A DNA stretch of 64,000 nucleotides, taken from the NCBI GenBank assembly GCA_963971535.1, contig OZ020588.1:123109943-123173942 (forward strand). Reading direction: 5' to 3'. How positions within the stretch are numbered: the stretch's first letter is position 1; each line of letters starts with the position of its first letter. Position numbers and translations under genes: made by a program. Of this stretch, positions 21,316-33,545 are shown in pieces. This stretch comes from Notolepis coatsorum (taxonomy: Eukaryota > Chordata > Actinopteri > Aulopiformes > Paralepididae). The notes beneath the pieces were generated by a model, which was given only the letters and a program-made list of their open reading frames with translations, was not told where the DNA came from and did no database searches.

Positions 21316-22940
21316 CACATCCCACGCCGGAAACGGCTTACGACGTGTTTCAAGTTCATGCAAATTCTGCCATTCCACAGCGTACAACGTTATTGAGATC
21401 ATATTTAATTTTTTCGCCATGTTATTCATAATTCCCTCACGGAGCCTGGTCTGATGCAGTGGGAGATTGCACAACTCTGCAACGCTTCAATACTGTCGCC
21501 TGGTGGATGATCGGCGAGTTACCAAACTGGAAATGGACGAGTCGATCTCGGTGCGTCTGGGAAATGCATCTGGCACTCACATATTGTTGCGGGACTCTAG
21601 ACACACACCGTGTATATGGATCGCTGCCATAACTCAATAATCTACATCAGTGGTCACCAACCTTTTTAAGCCCAAGATCGCTTTTTTTTTTTTGGTGAAG
21701 GCAAGATCTACCTATTGAAGTGTTGAGAGAAAAAGACAGCCAAGATTGTACTTTAAACTAAATGACTTTTATTTGCCTGTATTCTAATTACATGCAATGC
21801 TTTGGTCCAACATTAAAACGTCAAAGTAGAACTATTATGTACTTTCTCAGTCAGTGCTAATTGCAGTCATCTTATGCAGCATCACTTTTCACATCAAAAC
21901 AAAAGTAGAACTGTAATGTGGACTCTCATATTATTAACATTGACAAACATATTTACAATTAGCATTTTATAAAGTAGAACTGTAATGTTTACTTTCTCAG
22001 TCAGTGCTAATTGCAGCATCACTTTTCACATCAAAACAAAAGTAGAACTGTAATGTGTACTTTCTCAGTCAGTGCTAAGTGCAGTCAGTGCTAAGTGCAG
22101 CATCATTTTCACATCAAAACAAAAGTAGAACTGTATGTGTACTTTCTCAGTCAGTGCTAAGTGCAGCATCACTTTTCACATCAAAACAAAGGTAGAACTG
22201 TAATGTGGACTCTCAGGGTAAGATCTATTTTTTTTTTTTTTTTTTTTTCATGGAAAGATCTACAGTGACAGTCTCAAAGATCGACCAGTCGATCAAGATC
22301 GACGGGTTGGTGACCACTGATCTACATGATTTGGGCGTGTATTATTGTTATACAAACTGGAAATTAATCGACTCGATCGCCGTCAAATAACTGGGATCTT
22401 TTTGCTCCAGTCTCATCGCCCAATGGTAAGAGGACGCTGACATCATTTTCAAGGCGATTGTACATTTCTTTGTTTACAAACCAACTGATCAATTAATCAA
22501 CCCATACTACATAAAGCATTTACTGATGATCACGGACTTATAAACGACCCCCCCCCCGTTCATCCGCGCATGATGAGTCATAACGTTTAGGATCGTATTC
22601 AGTTGGATTTTTTAATATAGCGTGTATCACGAATAAACTGCAATCGATAATCTATATTATGCATTTAGGCCTATAACTAGCGTTCTAGGAATTACTGCAG
22701 AAAACGATAAAAACATATTTATATTCTAGATGGTATTTTCGTATGAATGTATGAATGAAAAAGAATAACGTTCCCACATCCTGAACGATAGATAATCGAT
22801 GTTGAATGGGCCATAGTAATGTCAATTTAGCAATACAATTTAAAAAGTTATAGCCCTGCAATGAAGGTGAACATCTCCATAGACTTAGAGTGGTGGCAGA
22901 GAGTGGTATAAGATGCTCAAATTGCGTGGCAGGGAATGTG
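21316..22940. mobile_element. TTAA-targeting DNA transposon (piggyBac/Kolobok-like), non-autonomous
   Basis: Flanked by TTAA at 21312-21315 and 22941-22944. Copy 2 of the locus (32703-32706) has a single TTAA at the same site, so the duplication is proven in the window. Ends are CACATCCC and (reversed) CACATTCCC, a short inverted repeat similar to the element at 31323-32271. No transposase. It contains an hAT MITE at 21648-22319. Confidence 0.8.
21648..22319. mobile_element. hAT MITE (672 bp) with internal tandem repeats
   Basis: Termini CAGTGGTCACCAACC and GGTTGGTGACCACTG. Perfect 8-bp duplication ATCTACAT (21640-21647 and 22320-22327). The interior (about 21800-22210) is a tandem array of 70-90 bp units with AAGTAGAACTGTAATGTG and CTCAGTCAGTGCTAA. 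Nested inside the TTAA element. Confidence 0.94.
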
Positions 22941-23041
22941 TTAATGGGGAAATACCCTTGAATGATATAAGTAATCTTTTTTTTTTTATCAAATCTTTTT
23001 TATTTAGTTTTTCAAACATGAAACAAAACAACTCACAACAC

Positions 23042-23158
<117 letters not shown>

Positions 23159-23219
23159 TAAAAAGACATCCAAAAACATTAACTTAACACAACAATGACT
23201 AGATAAAAAATTAGACAGA

Positions 23220-23690
23220 TCGTACAGTTAACATCCCAAGCCCCCTCCATCACCACCCACCGCAGCCACGATCCCCAACCCTCGAGGGCCCCGAGTCCGG
23301 CACCCCAGCGAGTCAAAGCATCATGCCTCTTTAACACCATGACTCGCCGAGGCCCCGAACCAAGGGCCCCCCCTACCCCGAGTACCCCGAACCCATGACC
23401 CTCCGACACAACCAAAGGGGCCCAGAACACATACATAACCAGTTCAAATAAGTTGCCACAAAATATACCAGTAAAGGAATAAGGAAAATAAAACATTTAC
23501 TATATAACAGGCTTCCTGTGCCCCCTCCATCTCCAGACCCGGCAGCCGCGAACCCCAACCCCGGAGGACCCGGAGTCCGGCGCCCCCGCGAGCCAAAGCA
23601 TCACGCCTCTTTAATGCATCGACCCGCAGAGACCCCGAACCACGGCCCCTCCCAGTCTGAGCCCACGACCACCAGACCCACACCTAAAGG
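23220..23690 (-). repeat. Tandem duplication in the L1 3' UTR
   Basis: A G+C-rich block at about 23235-23400 recurs at about 23519-23680 with the same landmarks (CCCCCTCCATC, CGGAGTCCGGC, AAAGCATCA(T/C)GCCTCTTTAA). Unit spacing is about 285 bp. Repeated 3' UTR units are known in some L1 lineages. Confidence 0.8.
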
Positions 23691-26497
23691 GTCCCAAAAA
23701 ATATCTTCATTTGAAGGGTAAATAGGTTGTGCGGCTCCCTGAGCATTTTATTTTGTGGGAGGGGGGAAAAGTGGCTCTGGATCACATGTGTGATAAGAGG
23801 GCCAAATCGTAATTTGCATTGGTTAATAGAAATGTTGGTATACACAATATCCTGAAGTCTATGAGGGGACACCATCTTCTCCTCCAATGGTCGCCAAGAC
23901 ACGGCTGCTTGAGCGTCAAACCAAGTGATCAGAGGTCTCAGAGAGAAAGCTTGAAAATAATATTTAAAGTCTGGAAATGCTAAGCCTCCATCGAGTTTAC
24001 TTCTTTGGGCAGTTTGTCTCTTCAAGCGCGGGCGTTTATTATTCCAAACGAATTTATATGAGGCAGAGTGCAATTTCTGCCAATAACCAGGAGGAGGAGG
24101 CAACGGGAGCATTGAGCTGATAACATTTATTCTGGGTAAAATATTCAATTTAATTATTGACGCACAGGCCTGTAATGAATTTTAAAATGTTGACCATCTG
24201 TTGAAGTCATTTGTAATCCTGTCACCCAAGCTGGAGTAGTTATACCTTACCGTCTGGCTAATAGTAGGGGATATTTCAATTCCGAGACATTTAAAGTGCT
24301 CCACCATAAGTATGTTTGCAGGCAGGATGGTAGCCTTTGCAGGCTCATTAAGTGGAAGAAAAGCAGATTTTGGCCAGCTGATCTTAAAGCCGGACAGGCT
24401 GCCAAACTCATCTATCACATTGAGAAGATGAGGCAGAGAGACGGAGGGATTCTGCATAAACAGGAGTACATCATCTGCGTATAAGTTGATATGGTGATGT
24501 GTGCCCTGAATTGAAACAGGAGATGTAATTTGGGATTGTCTTATGTATTGAGCTAGTGGTTCGAGGGATAATGCGAAAAGACCGGGACTAAGAGGGCAAC
24601 CCTGTCTAGAAGAGCGCGAGACAGAGAAGAGTGGCGAGCAGAACTTTCCCATTAAGATCATGGCCGAAGGCCCTGTGTAGAGAACTTTGATGATTAAAAA
24701 AAATTAATTATTGACTTTTTCTCCTTATTTTTCTATTTTTCTCCCATCCCAATTTCACCTCGCCAATTCTCCCTTCAATTCTCCCCTCCCCTGTCTTGAA
24801 CATTGCTAGACTATGCCTCCCACTGGTCGGCTGCAGTGAGGACCAAGCCTTGCATCACGTCTCCCCTCCGGTACACGAGGAGGCAGCTGCCGCATCTTTT
24901 CACCTGAACAGCGCAATCTCTCAGTGGTGAGGAGTAACGCGTGGGAGGCTCACGCTGCCCCCGATACTTCCTGATTCTGCTGTACAGGCGCACCAACCGA
25001 CCTGTAGGAGTCGCTGTCCACAACGTCCAATCCCCACCCACCGGCTTTCCCACCCCTAACACTGCCAATTGTGTTAGTATGAACGACCAGCCAAGCCGGT
25101 AGCAACGCCGAGAGCTGCGCTCGAACCCAGCATAGAACTTTGATCATATGAATGAAACCCTCTCCCAACCCCATACTTCTAAGAACTGGCCACAAGTAAG
25201 ACCACTCCAATCTGTCAAATGCCTTCATTGCATCCAAGGACATGACCGCTGTAGGAGCTGCAACATCCTTGCTGGCATCAATCATGTGCAGTAACCGTCT
25301 GATGTTATCAGTAACCAGGCGGCCTCTTATGAAGCCAGTCTTATCAGGGTGAACTAGAGATGTCATATGCTTTTGAAGTCGGGTGGCTAGAACCTTGGCA
25401 TATAGCTTAAGATCGGCTCCGAGGAGACTTAGGGGCCTGTAGCTGCCACACTCGGTGGGGTCCTTATCTTTCTTGAGTAAAACAGATATAAGCGCCATAT
25501 TGACATCTCTGGAAAAATTGCCCTCTTTGATTGAATGTAAAATCATTGAGAGCAATAAGGGACGAGTACATCCCAGAATGCGAGATAGAGTTCCAGTGGG
25601 ATGCCGTCCCATCTGGGAGCCTTGCCCCGTTGCATATCTGCAATCGCCTCTCTAAGTTCAGCTAGCGTGATAGGCACAGCTAACAGTTTAGAACTATCTT
25701 CCGAGATCTGTGGTAAGTTGATTTGATCAAGGAAATCCTCCAGCTTGGTATGATCAAAGACCACCTCTGACTTGTACAGGTTGGAATAAAAAGAGCGAAA
25801 TGTATCATTAATCTTTTTGGGGTTGGTGGTTACCTCCCCCTGTTGGTTCTTAATGGAAGGGATATCCGCAAATTGTTCACTGGCACGTATCTTCATAGCT
25901 AATAGGTGACTAGGCCTGGAACCATGAAAGTAGTAGTGCTGACTTGTTCTGTGCATTTGAAATTCAGAAAAAATCTCTTTTTTCACTACCTTAATTTGAA
26001 GCTCCAGTCGACTAGAGTAGTTGTGCTGCAATGAAGAGATCAATGTGGCATGAAGCTTTTCCAGTTCCACCAGCTTGGAGAGACGATGCAAAGAGAGTAG
26101 TGTTACTTCTGATAAAACCCTTAACCGAATCCCATATAATTCTGGGATCCTGTACCAAGCCCACATTAAACTGCAGGAATTCAGTGAGCTTCTCTCTAAA
26201 TTGCAAGTTAAACTCCCCGTTTTTCAGCAGTGTAGAGTTAAAGCACCACCTAGGGGCACGGGACATTATTTTACTGAGTGAAACCATAAGTAGGATACCT
26301 TTGTGGTCTGAAAGTGCTATGGGTAATAAGTCAACATAAAAGCTATCAAAGAGCTGTGGGGAAGAAAAAACATAATCAATCCTGGAAAAAGTCTTATGTC
26401 TCGATGAGAAGAAGGAATAATCTCTCGCGGATGGGTTGAGCGATCGCCACATATCGATTACCCCTGTGTCCTTATCGACTTGTCCGGTATCGATCAA
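23684..26497 (-). pseudogene. L1 ORF2 (endonuclease end, reverse transcriptase, C-terminus), broken
   Basis: Read on the minus strand the pieces run in order. 26497-26012 holds the endonuclease end (SRIDYVFSS, ALSDHKGIL). 26166-25543 is the linker with YYFHGSRPSHLLAMKIR. 25612-25140 has the RT palm with [17 protein letters not shown] and [15 protein letters not shown]. 24661-24182 carries QGCPLSPGLFALSLEPLA and the catalytic box YADDVLLF. 24148-23684 is the C-terminal region with FVWNNKRPRLK. Frames change between pieces, and a SINE-like insert splits the RT, so it cannot make a working protein. The domain order and ORF1 partner place it in L1. Confidence 0.9.
24692..25133 (-). mobile_element. 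SINE-like insertion in L1 ORF2
   Basis: 442 bp with an 11-bp target-site duplication AGAACTTTGAT (24681-24691 and 25134-25144). On the minus strand it begins with a G+C-rich, box-B-like GGGTTCGAGCGC and ends in an A-rich tail (GGGAGAAAAATAGAAAAATA...), as for a SINE moved by L1. No coding capacity. I do not recognise the family. Confidence 0.75.
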
Positions 26498-26556
26498 ACA
26501 TCAGTTGGTCAACCCTGACCGAGCACAGCAACCACAACAACAATATGTATCTTAAC

Positions 26557-27223
26557 TAGTGCTGTCAAACGATTAAAATATTTAACTCGATTAATCGCAT
26601 GATTGTCCATAGTTAACTCGCGATTAATCGCAAATTAATCGCATTTTAATTTTTTATTTCTTTTTTACCTTAAACAGATCTTTTTCAAGTTCCAAGTTTT
26701 AATACTCTTATCAACATGCGAGTCAACAAATGCTTGCTTTGTGCAGCCATTTAACACAAAAGGATGACCCTCATGCATTGCAAATTTGCATCAAATTCAA
26801 AACAGAGTGATGCACAAAATAACTTAAGAAAATAATAATTTAAAACAATGAATAAAGTGTGCATGAAATAATAGGGGAAAGAAAACGTTAGGAACTTGTT
26901 ACATTCACACACACACAAGGGCTGATTAATCACACACCCCCCTCTCTCCCTCACACACACTCCCAGATCTTTTTCTCTTTTGCCCCTTCCTCATCTCTCT
27001 CACCCCCCTCTCTCTCTATATCTCACACACACACACACACACACACACTTCAGAAACAAACATAGTATCAATGAGAGCATCAATAATACACCTGAGTGAA
27101 GTCTAGTAAAAAAAAAAAAATGTTTTTTTTTTTTTTTTTAGTTAATCTTGAGTTAAAAAAATTAGTGGCATTAATAGAATCGGGAGTTAACGCGATATTA
27201 ACGCGATATATTTGACAGCCTTA
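26557..27223. mobile_element. hAT MITE (667 bp) in the L1
   Basis: Starts TAGTGCTGTCAAACGATTAA and ends TTTGACAGCCTTA, with CGATTAATCGC/TTAACGCGAT subterminal words. Perfect 8-bp duplication ATCTTAAC (26549-26556 and 27224-27231). The interior has (CA)n and (CTCT)n tracts. Confidence 0.93.
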
Positions 27224-27231
27224 ATCTTAAC

Positions 27232-27970
27232 CATACTAATAACTTGTAAGGTATATTGTAACAAATCACAAAAGAAGAACCCATTTCACTCAACTGAGAG
27301 AAGAAATCTATGCAACGTTCAATGTGCAGTTTAAAAGTGCAGACGGTAAAAACAGGTGCATTAAAACACAATTCGTCTGAGATGAACTAGAGCAGACAAT
27401 AAAAAGGCAAATGCGTTAAAGAGCACAGGTCGTCTGAATTATACTTGAAAAAAAGTCAGTGTGCAACCGGAGCAAAAGAGCCACAGTAAACACGTGGCGA
27501 GGTATTGTTAGCTAGGAGAGCTGGTCAACCGGCATGCCTTGAGCATAGCTTAATCAGGCTAAGACCTGTTAGCCTGATTCACGTAGATATCTCCGCCAAG
27601 AGAGGGCCATCCCTCTCGACCGGCAGATACGTTAGCACGTAGCTCGTTCGAGTGAAAATTATGAAGTACAGTTTGTCCAAATACAAACTCGAAAAAAGAC
27701 AATATGCATAACAGTTAATGCAAAGTCCAGTTGCGAAGTTCAATGCTCAGACAATAAAAAGACCAATGCGTTAAAAAGCACAAGTCGTCTGAATTATACT
27801 TGAAAATAGTCACTGTACATACCGCTCTGTTGGACCGAAAGGCCGTGGAAGGCGAGTGGAACGATAGAGTTAGCTGAAAGAGCCCGATAGTTAGCATAGC
27901 TTGCGCTTAGAAAACCTAGGCCCCGAGTCCTGTCACTCCGCGGTGCTCGTCGCCTGCCCCGCCGGGGGCG
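27232..27970 (-). repeat. Unexplained L1 segment with direct repeats between ORF1 and ORF2
   Basis: About 740 bp where the N-terminal endonuclease should be. No matching frame is visible. Two copies of a block starting CAGACAATAAAAAG and running to GTCGTCTGAATTATACTTG lie about 358 bp apart (27392 and 27750). A third partial block is near 27675. Confidence 0.6.
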
Positions 27971-27972
27971 GC

Positions 27973-28698
27973 TCACCATCCTCGGACGGGGGGGATGTCA
28001 TGTCGCGTCGGAGGAACCTCTCCGCCTCGGACGCCGATGTGAATAGGTGGTTGCAGGAGACAGCTCTGCGGCCCTCCTTGATCTTCAGAGTCGCAGGGTA
28101 AATTAGGTATACTGGCGGTATGGTCGCTGAAGTCGGCGGCGAATCTGAGGGTATAGTTACCCATTTTTGGAGGGTGTTTTCTGGCCTCTCGTTGAATAGC
28201 CTGATGTGTAGGGAACCGCAGGCAGCAAAAGATGAAAGTGTGTGGACGTCCGGCCTTCTCCGGGGGGCCATTCCTAAAGATTCTATGTGCACGCTCAATC
28301 TCCGGTTTAGTGATGGACGGAAACCAATGTGGCATCATCTTTTCGAGGTATAGAATCAGCGCATCTTCTTCAATGTCCTCGGGCAAGCCGTAAATTCTAA
28401 TGTTGCACCTTCTGTTCCGGTCCTCCAGGTCTGTGATCTTATTTTCGTAAAAAAGGAATTTATCCTCGATCTCCGAAATCTCCGTGGAGTTGGTTTCAGA
28501 CACGATTGCCACCTCTGCCATCCTTTCTTCCACTCTGGTGAGCCACGTGGTCGCGCTAACTACCTCCTTCTGGAGCGAGTCCAGTCTGTTGGTTAGCTGG
28601 AGCATGCTAGCCTCGAGCTTACCACGTAACAAAGACCTAATGCATTCCACGTCCACCTCATTTAATGTCCCCTTCTTATTCGATATTTGATTCGCCAT
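27973..28698 (-). CDS. L1 ORF1 protein (RNA-binding chaperone)
   Basis: 241 codons beginning MANQISNKKGTLNEV. Residues 30-100 are coiled-coil (LDSLQKEVVSATTWLTRVEE, EIEDKFLFYENKITDLEDR). Residues 95-175 are the RRM/transposase_22 region with RRCNIRIYGLPEDIE, IERAHRI and FPTHQAIQREARK. The C-terminal domain degenerates after about residue 185 (normal ORF1p continues further), so the end is probably frameshifted. The product would bind LINE RNA as trimers. Confidence 0.85.
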   Translation of the reverse strand: MANQISNKKGTLNEVDVECIRSLLRGKLEASMLQLTNRLDSLQKEVVSATTWLTRVEERMAEVAIVSETNSTEISEIEDKFLFYENKITDLEDRNRRCNIRIYGLPEDIEEDALILYLEKMMPHWFPSITKPEIERAHRIFRNGPPEKAGRPHTFIFCCLRFPTHQAIQREARKHPPKMGNYTLRFAADFSDHTASIPNLPCDSEDQGGPQSCLLQPPIHIGVRGGEVPPTRHDIPPVRGW

Positions 28699-28942
28699 CT
28701 CTGTGAAGTATTATGTGAATGTATGTCGTGAAATTAACGTCGTAATTAATATATAAGTGGAGTGGTCGCTGAGCTCGAAAAAATTACGCCGCAATCCGAT
28801 CTGAACGTAAACCGGAAGTCTTCCTGATATAAGTAATCTGTACAATGAAACAGTGTGTTATGAGAGTGAGTGCATTAGAATGCATACAATATGGTTGATT
28901 GAGTTTAATGGAAAAAATGGGAAAAATGCAAGGAAAGCCCTG

Positions 28943-30748
28943 GGCCCTCATTCATCAACGTGTTCTACGCACAGATTTGTGCTTACCCTGTGCGTACGAT
29001 CATTTCTAAGCAAAGAGTGGGATTCATCAATTTCAACTTGAACTTGACTTCGTGCTTATATTTACGCACAGCTCGGACCATGCGTACCTGGCGCCCAGTG
29101 GTAGAATATATTATTACAACAAGGAAATGAGCTTCTGTGCATAATAACACTGGATGTTCTGTATGAACCGTAATTCATTATAGTTCATTGTAAAATAGCA
29201 ACAGTAGTGTAATTATGGTCAAAACCCTATAAATAGCATTTGGAATAATAGATCTTTCTCTCAGAATGAATGCAGCATGGTTTATATAGCGTTATCGGAA
29301 TATACGGTGTGTAGGCTACTGACTGACTGCGCTCCGCGTAGCTTGATTGATTGATTGATTGAAAAGTTTATTAACAGATTGCAGAATGGGTACAGTACAG
29401 TACAGCTCAGTACATACAATTGTTAAGGGGATGCAGACCAGAGAAAGACTTTCGTCTTGTTTACATCAGGGTCCCCCATTTTCAATTCATCATAAATCAT
29501 AAAGCTCAACTCGTTATTATTTTGCGCACAGACCGCCGAAACACGGGAACGTTTTGATTATATTTAAAAGGCTTTACGTTAAACGAAACAAGTGGAATTT
29601 CGAAGCTGTAAGCAGAATACAAGTCATATGAATATAGTGTTCTTCCCCCTTTTTACTGTATAAGAAAGAATAGAAAACGCATTGCAATGACACCAGATAG
29701 TGGACAGACTATGTATATGATGGGATTCAAGTTCGCATTTTTGTTGATCATACTGGCATGCTGTCAGAGTATGATATCTTAATCAAACATTCTAGAACAT
29801 TTGTCGTCACAGATCATGTCCTAATAGAACATAGGCTATGGCATGGATCGTGATATTGTGTGGACTGTTATTATTACTGTACCGGTACCACCCATTGTGA
29901 CAACAGCCTTGTGAGTCCCGCACACAAACATGATGGAATTCAAGTTCATGTATTGAAAGGCAGGCTACATCATACATGCAGTGAGATTCATTGTTCTTGT
30001 ATATGCTCTCGTATTATTGTTTATATAGGCTACCCAATACTGACATCAAAATAGATTGTAGTATGCCTCTAGAAATCATATGCAGCAGGTAGAAAATTGA
30101 CGGGAGATCCATCGCGATTTGGAATAAAATTGAGGAGAACTTTAATCCCTGGGTATTAATCAAACAACACAGGAAAAGGCAGTCATATTCCAGCGCGGTC
30201 TTTATTAGCCGACAACAAAATAGATGCCTCTAATAATCATATAGCCAATCGAACACAACTAATAAAGGCATTCATATTACAGCACGGTTATAATGACACA
30301 CAACCAACGCCAAACAGTGGTCAACGAACGGTCTTTATTAGTATTTTGAGCTGTCCAGGCAGAATTGCAGCAATGGTCTTAGGGAGCCGTTGATATCTGA
30401 CATCACCGTTTACAAGTCCGCCTTTTATTTATCCCATAATACGCGATAGTGTCTTCTTGGTTCGACAGCAGTGAACAATCTCCGTGGAGTTTCTCAGAGT
30501 TCCGCTCGGGTCAGGCCATTATTTCACATCCCATGGGGGGTGTGTCCTCACTTTCATGACCATATATGGATAATCATGCACAAGCATTGACGGTAGAACA
30601 AAGTGGTATTCATAAACACGGAGGAGCATAGAGCCTGCGTACGCACGTGTGATGAATCCCGACTTCCCTGTGCGTACACTGGTTCTACATTCCGTGCTTA
30701 CGTGTGGAAATAGAACATGTTCTACGCACACATTGATGAATGAGGGCC
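28943..30748. mobile_element. Harbinger-like non-autonomous element (1.8 kb)
   Basis: Termini GGCCCTCATTCATCAA and TTGATGAATGAGGGCC are inverted, and the inverted repeat extends through a TGTTCTACGCACA block. The 3-bp duplication CTG (28940-28942 and 30749-30751) fits PIF/Harbinger target choice. Copy 2 of the locus (near 32840) has the empty AGCCCTGGGT. The interior carries a LINE 3' fragment and no transposase. Confidence 0.78.
29341..29495 (-). repeat. LINE 3' end fragment
   Basis: Tail (TTGA)n at 29347-29362, then the same 3' sequence as 2376-2438/7349-7460 but continuous. It supplies the empty site for the CsRn1-like Gypsy. Confidence 0.85.
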
Positions 30749-31322
30749 CTGGGGTATATTACCAAGCTATAGCTAACATTGGCTTAGTGACAAACATTTA
30801 CACGCCATGTTCTGAGGTAAATTTGTCCTACAGTATGAAATCAATTAACAGTTATTTGGTATTTGAACAGAAGCAGACTTTTAGAATAGAGCTTTAATAT
30901 TGTTCACCATACTCCAGCTGGTTTTGTATCTTAAAATACCGTAGTTCAAAGGGCTAACATGACGATGTTTTTGAGGATATAGCAAGAGATGCATCCACTG
31001 GGGTGCTAACCATCAAATATGACACAGGTTTGAATACATTTGTAATCTATATTTAATGACTAAGTTATTTGTCATCATGTGAAGCTTACATTTGATTAGA
31101 TAAGGGACATCTTTATGAGGAAACTGTGTAATTTTTTTTAATTTATCCTGTCTCCACGCTAGCCTCATCTGAGCAGTCTGTCTCCACGCTAGCCTCATCT
31201 GAGTGGTGCCAACCATCATCCCTGGATTTGTCAGGGTCCCAACCATCATCCCTGGATTTACCAGAGGCTGGATACAGAAGCTAAGCAAGTAAGAGTTGAC
31301 ACACATGTAATATGTCTCTTAA

Positions 31323-32271
31323 CACATTGGGGACGGACCACGGAGAAATCCGTGTTTCGAATCCATGCGTTGTGGACAGAGGCACGGACATATCCGTGGG
31401 AAGTTGTTATTGCTTTTATTCCATTTTAATAACCTATTCAAGGTCGCCGAGCAGCACTGCAGATTTTCCCTACTCTATGAATTCGACAAGGTGCAATACC
31501 GGCCAGATCCTCTTAGGGGCGCTATCGCGCTACTGCAGTGTGCCCTGTGGCTGAACGGATCAGTCTATTTTTTTTTCTTTCAACGGAGATTTCAGTAGCA
31601 GGATTCTGGATGTGCATCATGTAGCTTGGATTACGTTTCGAATCGCAGATTTCACCATGCAATAAGGGGATTTATCATCAGCCAATGGACATATCGATCT
31701 ACCAGATGGCGAGCGATAATGGGGAAATGCTCGGGGGTATCAGCCCGCACCACGGTAAGATTATTTTCACGTAAATTACAGCCCGATCGGGCAGTGTTTT
31801 GATAGCCATCCAGGCGATCGGCCTATGTGGCTAGTTAGACAAACACGGTTATTGGTAATCAATAATAATAACAACGTCCCCCGCCCCGCCCCCCCCCTTT
31901 CATGCATACATGCTTTGGGATAGTCCCGATCATATGCAGTTTGAGTTATTTCTGTAGCATCTGTAAAACGGAAATGCCATTGGATATAACGTTAGCAGCT
32001 ATTAGCCCTGTATCTTGGCTTCCAGGAAATATACTAGACCAAATCCGGTATAAAGCTTATATTCACGGCGCTATAGAATGAGAACCTATTGATGCATTTT
32101 TTTTTCTTTAAGCCATTTTGAAGGGACGGTTTATGGACTCAATTGACAATGAGAATGGACAGATAGCAATACTATAAAGTATAGATTTAGCTGTACAAAA
32201 AGCCACACGTTTGTTTACATTCCCCGGTCCTCTTGCCATTAATTAGACTAAGCCCAATGGCCCCGAATGTG
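31323..32271. mobile_element. piggyBac-like non-autonomous element (949 bp)
   Basis: TTAA at 31319-31322 and 32272-32275. Ends CACATTGGGGACGG and (reversed) CACATTCGGGGCC. The subterminal GACCACGGAGAAATCCGTG and GGACATATCCGTG hairpin-like words resemble piggyBac ends as I remember them. No transposase frame. Confidence 0.72.
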
Positions 32272-32878
32272 TTAATAAAATGACAAATAAGGTGATAGGT
32301 ATAGGTACAAACCATAGGAAGCAGTAGCCTATTTTGAAAGAGGGCCAATGGGCACAATTTAACATGGTCACTCAAGGTCAACGCATAAACAGGAAGTAAG
32401 GTCATGCATCACGAGCAGAGGTCTGCACTCTCCGAGCTATCTATCCGAGTTGAAATGTGGAGGATTGCAGGAAGCTAACATTGGCTTAGTGACGAACATT
32501 TGCACGCCATGTTCTGAGGTAAATTTGTCCTACAGTATGAAATTGATTAACAGTTATTTGGCATTTGAAAAACGTTATTCTTTGTTAAGTCCACAGATTT
32601 CAGTGACGGCCAAGACTGCATGTGCACGGGTGCCATTTCACGTTGAGGCCTTGGTTTGGTGAGTGTTTTAGCTTAGCTTGGAAGGTGTCTTGCTAGCTAA
32701 TGTTAATAGGGAAATACCCTTGAATGATATAAGTAATCTGTACTATGAAACAGTGTGTTATGAATGAGTGCATTAGAATGCATACAATATGGTTGATTGA
32801 GTTTAATGGAAAAAACATGGGAAAAATGCAAGGAAAAGCCCTGGGTTATATAGCTATCTTTTTTTGTCTGTTTGCATC

Positions 32879-33057
32879 TGTGGGAAATTTGTGTCAGGCT
32901 TGAATATTCAGTGACTTTGTACTTATTATTTACCTTATTGGGGACATTGATCTAAGTAAAACATTTAATAATAACTTAACTTAGATCAATGTCCCCAATA
33001 AGTTATATACTAAGTACAAAGTCACTGAATATTCCAGCATGACACTAATTTCCCACA
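32879..33057. mobile_element. Foldback MITE, 79-bp arms
   Basis: Arms 32879-32957 and 32979-33057 are inverted copies with few mismatches, starting TGTGGGAAAT and separated by 21 bp. CATC flanks both sides, a possible 4-bp duplication. It lies in an intron of the SAMD3-like copy 2. A transcript would form a long hairpin. Confidence 0.8.
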
Positions 33058-33111
33058 CATCCCTGTGTTCAAGTTTGCCCATTCCTTTTTGGGTTGGTAA
33101 CTCTCTTGCAG

Positions 33112-33206
33112 GCTTGCTGCAAGCATTCTGTTAAAAGTACAACTGGGAGATGTCCAAAAGTTTGTTCGGATTACAGAAATAAATCTGATGGAGTTTCTGA
33201 GTGCAG
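33112..33206 (+). pseudogene. SAMD3-like exon (ILLKVQLGDVQKFVRITE)
   Basis: Acceptor TTGCAG and donor GTAAGA flank an open block encoding AASILLKVQLGDVQKFVRI. This is the beta-rich N-terminal part expected in the family. It is followed in phase by the 33406 exon. Confidence 0.7.
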
Positions 33207-33405
33207 GTAAGAAATTGGGATAATTGGGAAATTGTCCTCAATGTGATACTCATGGTTATCCACTGGGTGGATCTGTGGCTTCATCTATTGTATTGCAGAC
33301 AGCAATTATTCAAGATTAAGTTAATATTTAGTGAGTAGTAGATTTAGAAATCACTGGATATCCAATTACATTTCTGTTTACAAAAGCTTGTGTGCCCGTT
33401 TCTAG

Positions 33406-33545
33406 CATTTGCAACGTTTGGTGTCCCAGCTGTAACGGAAGGTGTGAACGTTTTTGACAGTTCAGGGACTGGATTGGATGACGATGTTTTTGAGGAGATA
33501 ACAAAGATGCATCCACTGGGGTGCTAACCATCAAATATGACACAG
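33406..33545 (+). pseudogene. SAMD3-like exon with 1-bp frameshift
   Basis: Starts after TCTAG and encodes FATFGVPAVTEGVNVFDSSG and then DDDVFEEIT. One base is then missing against the homologous remnant at 30990-31010 (ATAACAAAGATGC against ATAGCAAGAGATGC), which throws the rest out of frame. The family phrase TGVLTIKYDT is readable only in the shifted frame. Confidence 0.75.
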
